DNA of 7,064 bases, from NCBI GenBank assembly GCA_031268255.1, contig JAIRXO010000053.1, positions 1 through 7,064 on the forward strand, written 5' to 3'. Below, piece by piece: positions 1 through 5,595 of this stretch (positions are counted from its first letter, which is position 1; every line of letters begins with the position of its first letter). The position numbers and the translations under genes were made by a program. This DNA comes from Spirochaetaceae bacterium. Its GTDB lineage: Bacteria; Spirochaetota; Spirochaetia; Treponematales; Breznakiellaceae. The notes under the pieces were generated by a model. The model had not been told where the DNA came from. It saw nothing but the letters and a program-made list of their open reading frames with translations, and did not search any database.

Positions 1-2432
1 TTGCGGTGGTTGATCTGGGAGAGGGCCGATCCGGTTTCAAGTTCGGCAAAATTGGCAAACGACACCTGGGCGCCCTGCGGCGTGTTAAGGCCCAGCGAAT
101 ACAGTATATCCTGGGGAACCCTGCCCCCACTGAGGGAAGTCCTGAGTTCTATGGGATAATTCGTGCCGTCACGGGAATAAAAGGTTCCAAGGTTGACGCC
201 GTTAAAGATGATGCGGTTCATCATGGCGGCCTCGCGGGAAGAAAGACCGAGAAGGCTCAGGTTCTGGTGAATAAGACGGGCGCTCATTTCCTGCTGGTCA
301 AAGCGTATGTCAAGATCAACGCCGGAAACATTGGGGTCAAGGAGCAGATAGCGCCTGATTTGTTCCGCGCCGTTTATTACCGTATCCATGCTGTTGCCGT
401 ACACATTGATTACAAGGCCCTCGCCTCCTGTTGCCAGGGAGAGCAGGTTGGAAAGGCCGCCGTTGGAGAAATCAGCCTTGAGGTCTGGAATCATGCGGGC
501 CACGCGGTACTGGAGATCATTGACTATGGCCGTTACATGGCGCTTTCTGTCCCGGACCCTGGTCAGTTTGAGGGTTCCGTAGGCCCTGTTCTTCTCGTTC
601 CCCGAGGTAAAGGCGCCGCTCTCGCCAACCACAAAATAAGAATCGGCAAACTCACCGGGCAAAAGTTCCCTGATGGTCTTTTCCAGGAGCAGCACCTTGT
701 CCCTGGTCATCTCAAGGGTATAGCCGCCGGGGGTCTCAACACCCACTTCAATCTCGGCCATATCGGTCTGGGCGAGGAATTCAAAACCCAAAAGCCTGAG
801 GGAAAAAACACTTACAACAAGAAGCAGCACTGTCCCGGCCAGAAATGATTTACGATTGGCAAGGGCGCTTTTAAGAAATTTCTCGTACAGTGAGGTAAGG
901 CGGCTAAGGCCCTTCTCAACCGGACGGGTAATGCGCATACCAAAACCCCGCTGGCTTTCCTTGCGGAGAAAGAGGCCGCAGAGAAAGGGAATCACGACTA
1001 TGGCCACAACGAGCGAGCTGAACAGGGCGAAGATGATGGTCCAGGCAACATCCTTGAGTATGATTCCGGCAAGACCGGAAAGAAACAATATGGGGAAAAA
1101 AGCGACCAGGGTCGTGGCCGTAGACGCGACAACCGCGCCGCCGACTTCGCCTGTTCCTTTGGAGGCGGCCTCTGTGGCGCTGAGGCCCGAATCAAAATGG
1201 CGCTGTATCATTTCCAGTATTACTATTGACGCGTCTACTACCATGCCTATGGCGGCGGTGAGTCCTCCGAGGGTTACCAGATCAAGGCTTGATCCTTTCA
1301 CTTTAAGTCCGACAAGGGCAAAGAGTACCGACAGGGGAATCGAAAAGCCTACCATCAGCGTAGTGTTGCGGTTGTGGAGAAAAACAAAGAGTATCAGTAT
1401 CGCCAGAAGCGCGCCCATGATTGCCGAGCTGATAACGGAATTCATCGAGAAGGAAATATTGTCCGCGTCGTCTTTTATATAGGAAAAGCCCAGGCCCCCG
1501 GCGTAGTCTTTTTCTACCGCGCCGAGTATGCGGCGTACTTCCCTGCTTATGGCGAGACTGTCCCCGTCCTCCTGTTTGAGTATGGAAAGGGCAAGAGAAT
1601 CCCTGCCGCCGGTGATGACGTAGTTATTCCTCCTGTCCTCCTTTATCCCGATTTTTGCCACATCCTTGATTCTGATATACTTGCCGTCCCTGTACGAGAG
1701 GGCCTGTTCCTCAATGTCCCCGATGGAAGCATAACGGCCCTCGGTGCGTATGTTGAGGTTATAGTCATGGTAGATTCCGTCGCCGCCGGGTATGGTGAGG
1801 TTGGAGACCGGCACGGTTGAGGCCACATCAAGGAGCGAAAGCTGCACAGCCTTGAGGAGATCAAGATCGGCGGTGATTTCTACTATATCACGGCTGTCCC
1901 CCTTCATGGTTACCTGGGCAACGCCGGGAATATGGGACAGGGCGGGAATGAGTTCGTCGCGGCAGTAATCGGAAAGCTCGCTTCTGCTTCCTTCCCCTTC
2001 TACGATGATGGTCATGATGGGAAGATTGGCCGAACTGTACTGGGCAATGGTAGGCGGCGAACTAAGATCGCCGGGGAGGTTCACCATGGCGCTGTTGATT
2101 TTTTCCCGTATCTCAGGCGTGCGCTGGTCAGTTTTTTCGCCGTAGTTTAATTCAAGCTCAATGATGGAAACAGAGTTACGCGATATCGAGGTCATGCGCT
2201 TTAAGCCCTGTAGAGTGCCAAGCACATCTTCCAGGGGCTTGGTTATTTCTTCTTCAATATCCTCAGGCCCGACTCCCGGCCAGGTAGTTACCACCGCCAC
2301 GGTGGGCATGGCCATCTCGGCGATAAGGCTGCGTCTCAGGGTCAGGGCGGAAAGAATACCGAATACCAGAAGCACGATGAGCAGCATGAGTATGACTTTG
2401 GGATGCCTGATCGCGTAATCCGCTATCTTCAT
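1..2432 (-). CDS. RND-family efflux transporter, inner-membrane pump subunit (partial, C-terminus off the left edge)
   Basis: Proton-driven inner-membrane pump of a tripartite efflux system (AcrB/MexB superfamily, ACR_tran). The frame is open from the ATG at 2432 to the window edge, 810 codons; family members have about 1,000-1,060, so roughly 200-250 residues (including TM8-12) lie outside. The N-terminus MKIADYAIRHP leads into TM1 (about residues 10-30), then a porter domain with the family-typical segment TWPGVGPEDIEEEITKPLE. TM2-TM6 fall at about 330-485 and TM7 at about 527-546, followed by the second periplasmic loop. TM4 carries GMVVDAS with Asp400 at the AcrB Asp407 position; the AcrB Asp408 position is Ala. 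The loop after TM7 (GFEFLAQTDMAEIEV) reads like drug/hydrophobe pumps rather than metal pumps (inference). Its start overlaps the adaptor stop as ATGA and has only a weak GGGG ribosome site, which suggests translational coupling. Substrate cannot be told from sequence. Confidence 0.95.
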   Translation of the reverse strand, partial: MKIADYAIRHPKVILMLLIVLLVFGILSALTLRRSLIAEMAMPTVAVVTTWPGVGPEDIEEEITKPLEDVLGTLQGLKRMTSISRNSVSIIELELNYGEKTDQRTPEIREKINSAMVNLPGDLSSPPTIAQYSSANLPIMTIIVEGEGSRSELSDYCRDELIPALSHIPGVAQVTMKGDSRDIVEITADLDLLKAVQLSLLDVASTVPVSNLTIPGGDGIYHDYNLNIRTEGRYASIGDIEEQALSYRDGKYIRIKDVAKIGIKEDRRNNYVITGGRDSLALSILKQEDGDSLAISREVRRILGAVEKDYAGGLGFSYIKDDADNISFSMNSVISSAIMGALLAILILFVFLHNRNTTLMVGFSIPLSVLFALVGLKVKGSSLDLVTLGGLTAAIGMVVDASIVILEMIQRHFDSGLSATEAASKGTGEVGGAVVASTATTLVAFFPILFLSGLAGIILKDVAWTIIFALFSSLVVAIVVIPFLCGLFLRKESQRGFGMRITRPVEKGLSRLTSLYEKFLKSALANRKSFLAGTVLLLVVSVFSLRLLGFEFLAQTDMAEIEVGVETPGGYTLEMTRDKVLLLEKTIRELLPGEFADSYFVVGESGAFTSGNEKNRAYGTLKLTRVRDRKRHVTAIVNDLQYRVARMIPDLKADFSNGGLSNLLSLATGGEGLVINVYGNSMDTVINGAEQIRRYLLLDPNVSGVDLDIRFDQQEMSARLIHQNLSLLGLSSREAAMMNRIIFNGVNLGTFYSRDGTNYPIELRTSLSGGRVPQDILYSLGLNTPQGAQVSFANFAELETGSALSQINHR

Positions 2433-3517
2433 TTATACCCCGTGGAGTTGCTGTCAGGGACAAGTATCGTAAGCTCCTGACCGGCGGTAAGAAAATGCTG
2501 GCCTTCGATGATAAAGGTTCTGTCCCCCAGTTCTTCGGGAATCTGGAAAAAATCATCGTTGAAAAATTCGGGGGCAAACTCGATATACCCGGCCCTGCCG
2601 TCCTTTCCGGCATACCAGAGCCGGTTTCCTGACGACGCGACCCTAAAAGGAAGATAGTATACGTTTTCCCTGCGTTCTATCACAAAAGACACATTGACAA
2701 ACATGCCGGGCCTCAGGGACTGTTCGGCCCCGCCGGGAACCCGGTACTCAACGAGAAAACTCCTGTTCTCAGGCGATACATAGGGAGCAAGGCTTACCGG
2801 TTCAAGAACAAAACTTTCGGTTTCATCATCACCCAGGGCGGGTACGGTCATGCTTACCGGCATGGTCTCCCAGGTTTCGGCGAACAGCCTGTAGTGCAGT
2901 TCGGGAACGGCCACCTTTATCCTGATATCGTCAAGGTCGCCCAGGGTAACAAGGGGAGTGCCGGAATCCACGAGGCCCCCTTCGGTACTGTGCTTTATGA
3001 GAACAACACCGTCAATGGGAGAACGCACCTTGGTATAATCAAGGTTGAGCCGGGCCAGTTCGTACTGGGCCCTGGCAGCCTCATAGGTGGTACGGACTTC
3101 CTCGTAATTCTGCCTTGTGGTAGCCTGATTGTTGTAGAGAACGCTTACCCTTTCGTAGGTTGAACGGGCGGTAAAAAAAGCCGACTGGGCCTGGAGGTAG
3201 GCAAGATCATAGGGGGCGGAATCAACCTGGGCGATAATTTCATTTTCGGAAACTTTTTTTCCCGGTTGAGCGTCAAGAAGAATAAGGGTCCCGCCGGTGC
3301 GGGAAACCACGGTGATGAGCCTGCCGGTTTCAACCTGGCTGGAAATCCGTATGGTTTTTTCGAGCCGCCCCCGCGCGGGCTGAACAGTAATGACCGGGGC
3401 CAGAAAGGGTTCGCTTTTTTCTCCTTGCCTAAAAAGAACAAAAATAAGAACTGCCGCACACATAATCCCCAAAACAGCAAAAGCGGCTATCCTGAAAGCA
3501 TGTTTACCTGAATTCAT
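2429..3517 (-). CDS. RND efflux periplasmic adaptor (membrane fusion protein, HlyD/AcrA type)
   Basis: Bridges the inner-membrane pump and the outer-membrane channel. The protein has 362 residues, normal for the family. Residues 10-29 are a hydrophobic N-terminal anchor; a Cys at 20 lies in GIMC, a poor lipobox because of Met at -1, so an uncleaved membrane anchor is more likely than a lipoprotein. The first lipoyl half is about 68-100 (GGTLILLDAQPGKKV), then an alpha-hairpin at about 104-162, then the second lipoyl half with the family hallmark RSPIDGVV at 165-172. A beta-barrel domain (about 190-270) and a membrane-proximal domain follow. The hairpin tip has Arg123, Leu127 and Thr134 in the spacing of the AcrA R-L-S motif that contacts TolC, with Thr for Ser. 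The start is supported by AAGGGG 6 nt upstream (3524-3529), with a second purine run AAGGAG at 3530-3535. It is the first gene of the minus-strand unit, coupled to the transporter. Confidence 0.95.
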   Translation of the reverse strand: MNSGKHAFRIAAFAVLGIMCAAVLIFVLFRQGEKSEPFLAPVITVQPARGRLEKTIRISSQVETGRLITVVSRTGGTLILLDAQPGKKVSENEIIAQVDSAPYDLAYLQAQSAFFTARSTYERVSVLYNNQATTRQNYEEVRTTYEAARAQYELARLNLDYTKVRSPIDGVVLIKHSTEGGLVDSGTPLVTLGDLDDIRIKVAVPELHYRLFAETWETMPVSMTVPALGDDETESFVLEPVSLAPYVSPENRSFLVEYRVPGGAEQSLRPGMFVNVSFVIERRENVYYLPFRVASSGNRLWYAGKDGRAGYIEFAPEFFNDDFFQIPEELGDRTFIIEGQHFLTAGQELTILVPDSNSTGYK

Positions 3518-3523
3518 CAGTTA

Positions 3524-3529
3524 CCCCTT
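3524..3529 (-). promoter_or_regulatory. Ribosome binding site of the adaptor gene
   Basis: On the minus strand AAGGGG lies 6 nt before the ATG at 3517. A second Shine-Dalgarno-like AAGGAG at 3530-3535 lies 12 nt away, so the two runs form one long purine-rich stretch. This supports the chosen start of the adaptor gene. Confidence 0.6.
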
Positions 3530-3536
3530 CTCCTTT

Positions 3537-3549
3537 TTATCAATGATAA
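3537..3549. promoter_or_regulatory. 13-bp palindrome, candidate operator in the divergent promoter region
   Basis: TTATCA-A-TGATAA is a perfect inverted repeat (6-bp arms, 1-nt centre). It would cover the predicted transcription start of the adaptor/pump unit (near 3548) and lies immediately upstream of the plus-strand -10 box. That is where a repressor could act on both units. The positions are seen in the sequence; binding by a regulator is inference, and no regulator gene is present in the window. Confidence 0.4.
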
Positions 3550-3550
3550 C

Positions 3551-3556
3551 TATAAT
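3551..3556 (+). promoter_or_regulatory. Candidate -10 box for the outer-membrane channel gene
   Basis: A perfect TATAAT hexamer lies in an AT-rich intergenic stretch. The matching -35 region (near 3528-3533, TTCTCC) is poor, so the promoter may need an activator or may not be used. Initiation would be near 3563, giving a very short leader of about 20 nt before the ATG at 3585. Confidence 0.4.
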
Positions 3557-3583
3557 AGTAGTGGAGTTGATGATATTTAACAA
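3555..3583 (-). promoter_or_regulatory. Candidate sigma70-type promoter for the adaptor/pump unit
   Basis: On the minus strand, a -35 box TTGTTA (3578-3583) and a -10 box TACTAT (3555-3560) are separated by exactly 17 bp. Each hexamer matches consensus at 4 of 6 positions. The -10 box overlaps the plus-strand TATAAT by two bases, so the two polymerases would compete for the same DNA. Confidence 0.45.
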
Positions 3584-3584
3584 T

Positions 3585-5054
3585 ATGACTATTTTATTTA
3601 CTTTTTTTTCCGGGAAGTTTCGCTGGAAATACCGCGTCTCTGCGGTATTTTTGTTGGCCCTTGCCGCGCATACAGTCCTGGGCCAGGATGACGCGGGGCC
3701 GGCAAAAAAATGGAACCGCTCAAGTCTCATAGCGGCTGCCAGAAATTTCAGCAGCGCGTATCTTGCGGCGCAAAGCAGGAGCCGCGAAACCAGGGCGGCC
3801 CTCGCCGGGGCACAGGCGGCGCGGTTTCCTACGCTGCGCGCCGCGTCTGATTTAAGTTACCTCACCAATCCTCCGGGACTCAAGGTTGAAGCCGGTTCCC
3901 TGTTTCCCGGCATACCGCCTCTGGTGCCTCCCCTGCCGCCAGACGACATGAGATTCTCCCTGAGCGAAAAGACCCATTATAAATTCGGCCTTACCCTGGA
4001 ACAGCCTGTTTTTACCTGGGGAAGAATTCAATACTCAATAGAAGCCGCCAGCCTGGGATACCAGGCGGGCCTCATAGGCCAGGTCATGGAAGAACGCAAT
4101 CTCTGTACCGCCATTGACAGCCACCTTGCCGCCCTTGCCGTTCTTGACGAAATCAGAACAATTATTTCCGAACAGGAACTCAAGGCCCGAAGGCTCATTT
4201 TTCTTTCCGAAGAAAGTTACGCCTCGGGTTTCATACTCAATACCGATCTGCTTGAAGCCCGGCTCCTTGCCGCCGAGGTGAATCTCGCCGGTTACGAGAG
4301 CAGGGAACAGTCCGCAAGAACCCTCCTTGCCCTGCGAAACCTTACCGGCATAGCCGATCTTGTCTTTGATGACATTGAGCTTCCGCCAGCCATTGCGTCT
4401 AACGGCGGAGAGAACAGCCGCCGGAGTTATACCGGAGAGGACAGGCCGGCCCTTCTTTCGCGTCTCTCTCAGGATAATGATTCGCTCAAACTCCTTGAAC
4501 TGCAGGCTCAGGCCAGGGAAAAACTTTTTGATGCCGCCAGGGGGCAGTCTTTGGGAAAACCTGAGCTTGGCCTTTTCGCGGAACTCAACTATTCGGGCTC
4601 ACGCTTTCCCTTTATCCAAAGCGGCTGGAATACGGAGAACGAGGTCAACCTTACCCTTACCCTCGGCATCAGGGCCCTCCTCTTTGACGGCGGCGCCATG
4701 AAAAGCGGCATACAGCAGAAAGAAGAAGAAGCTGTCCAGGCCCGCCTTGACGCCGGCCAGGGCCGCCTTGATCTTGAGGAATATCTTGAAAACACCCTCA
4801 ACGAACTTGATGTTTCCCGTCTCAGGCAGGAATACCTCGGCCTCAAGGTCGAAGCTGAACAGGTCAGGAAGGAGCAGGCAAAAAACACCTGGGAGGCGGG
4901 CTACGGTGAGGAGCGGACCTTTCTCGCCCATGAACTTGCCTGGTACACAAACCGTATCGAACTTTTTAGGGAAGAACTCTCTGCCCTGCTCCTCACCTTC
5001 AGGCTCGAAAATATACTGGGTATCGACTACCCTCAGGAGGAGGTTCACTATTAA
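3585..5054 (+). CDS. TolC-like outer-membrane efflux channel (OEP family)
   Basis: Outer-membrane exit duct for the pump. From the ATG at 3585 it has 489 residues, within the usual 420-500. A basic n-region (KFRWKYR, 11-17), a hydrophobic core and VLG-Q near 33/34 form a Sec signal peptide. The two OEP repeats are visible: the first carries LEQPVFTWG (138-146), the second LLFDGG (365-370), each followed by long helices rich in Ala, Leu, Glu and Gln as expected of the periplasmic barrel. The start is uncertain. ATG 3570 is also in frame, and the only Shine-Dalgarno-like run, GTGGAG (3561-3566), is too near 3570 (3 nt) and too far from 3585 (18 nt). The frame stays open further upstream, but that part runs antisense to the adaptor gene and is not credible. 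It is divergent from the adaptor gene and overlaps the next gene by 5 nt. Confidence 0.92.
   Translation: MTILFTFFSGKFRWKYRVSAVFLLALAAHTVLGQDDAGPAKKWNRSSLIAAARNFSSAYLAAQSRSRETRAALAGAQAARFPTLRAASDLSYLTNPPGLKVEAGSLFPGIPPLVPPLPPDDMRFSLSEKTHYKFGLTLEQPVFTWGRIQYSIEAASLGYQAGLIGQVMEERNLCTAIDSHLAALAVLDEIRTIISEQELKARRLIFLSEESYASGFILNTDLLEARLLAAEVNLAGYESREQSARTLLALRNLTGIADLVFDDIELPPAIASNGGENSRRSYTGEDRPALLSRLSQDNDSLKLLELQAQAREKLFDAARGQSLGKPELGLFAELNYSGSRFPFIQSGWNTENEVNLTLTLGIRALLFDGGAMKSGIQQKEEEAVQARLDAGQGRLDLEEYLENTLNELDVSRLRQEYLGLKVEAEQVRKEQAKNTWEAGYGEERTFLAHELAWYTNRIELFREELSALLLTFRLENILGIDYPQEEVHY
3627..3650 (+). other. Perfect 9-bp hairpin with T run inside the channel gene's signal-peptide codons
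   Basis: AAATACCGC and GCGGTATTT are exact inverted repeats around the 6-nt loop GTCTCT. On the plus-strand transcript the 3' arm runs into five consecutive U, like a weak intrinsic terminator. It spans codons 15-22 of the channel gene. It may be an attenuator, a translation-slowing structure, or chance. Confidence 0.5.
5038..5043 (+). promoter_or_regulatory. Perfect Shine-Dalgarno AGGAGG that sets an ATT start
   Basis: AGGAGG (extending to AGGAGGT through 5044) lies in the last codons of the channel gene. It stands 6 nt before ATT at 5050, the ideal spacing. The next candidate start, ATG 5074, has no such site in front of it. This site decides the start of the downstream gene. Confidence 0.75.
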
Positions 5055-5595
5055 AAAGCCATTCCTTTTTTTGATGCTTGCCTTAGTCCTCTGTACCGGC
5101 CCCCTTCTCTCCGCCCAGACCATGCGGAGCAGGGGATTTTTCGCCAACTTTTCGGCTTCCTATGACCATGCGTTTTCCGGGGACGGCTCGACGCTGTGTC
5201 TTACGCCCTATGACCTGGGACTGCTCACCCAGTCTGAGTACTGGTTTCTCCATCAGAGCATGCTCATCCAGCTACCCCTTAACGCGAACCTTTTTGATGT
5301 CTACATGGCCCTGGGCATAACCATATACCCCTTTAAGGATATATTAAGCATTACCGTCAACGCGGGCATAAGCCTCTCAAATATTACCCTGAACCATTTT
5401 ACCTATATTGGAAATATCAGGACCGGCACGGATATACTGGTTTTTAAAAACTACAGCCGCCACTTCCTGTCCCTCGGAACAGGAGTGCGCCACCGCAACA
5501 GCATCCTCCTCCTTGATTACATACAGGTCTCCAGCGATTACCTTAAACTATTCAATTCCTTCTTTTTTGACATTGCGTACAGAATAAGAATGTGA
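5050..5595 (+). CDS. Small secreted protein, probable outer-membrane beta-barrel, unknown function (ATT start)
   Basis: Not recognised as a named family. Read from ATT 5050 it has 181 residues. It begins (M)KKPFLFLMLALVL and ends its signal at LLSAQ, a textbook Sec signal peptide with the lysines in the n-region; starting at ATG 5074 would lose both lysines. The mature part, about 158 residues, is rich in alternating polar/hydrophobic stretches and aromatics (for example LNANLFDVYMALGITIYPF and ILSITVNAGISL). Its last strand, FFFDIAYRIRM, alternates hydrophobic residues like a BAM-recognised terminal strand, though it ends in Met rather than an aromatic. The size fits an 8-stranded barrel. 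It overlaps the channel stop as ATTAA, so it is probably co-translated with the channel and may be an accessory outer-membrane part (inference). The CDS is well supported; the barrel call is moderate. Confidence 0.75.
   Translation: MKKPFLFLMLALVLCTGPLLSAQTMRSRGFFANFSASYDHAFSGDGSTLCLTPYDLGLLTQSEYWFLHQSMLIQLPLNANLFDVYMALGITIYPFKDILSITVNAGISLSNITLNHFTYIGNIRTGTDILVFKNYSRHFLSLGTGVRHRNSILLLDYIQVSSDYLKLFNSFFFDIAYRIRM

Noticed and set aside
6..848. A 280-codon plus-strand open frame
   Set aside because: It lies antisense to the RND transporter, whose minus-strand frame translates to clear family sequence. No signal or domain is seen in it; codon bias of the real gene explains the open frame.
856..1482. 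A 208-codon plus-strand open frame
   Set aside because: Antisense to the transporter transmembrane region. Its Arg/Ser/Thr-rich composition is typical of a shadow frame.
3496..3517. The adaptor as a lipoprotein via Cys20
   Set aside because: The sequence before the Cys begins MNSGKH; the lipobox GIMC has Met at -1, not Gly, Ala or Ser, so a plain membrane anchor is preferred.
3390..3569. N-terminal extension of the channel frame back to ATG 3390
   Set aside because: It runs through the antisense strand of the adaptor's first codons and across the candidate promoters. The signal peptide would be more than 80 residues inside the protein.
4599..5147. A 182-codon minus-strand open frame across the channel/barrel junction
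   Set aside because: Antisense to the channel C-terminus and the barrel signal peptide; no ribosome site or recognisable domain.
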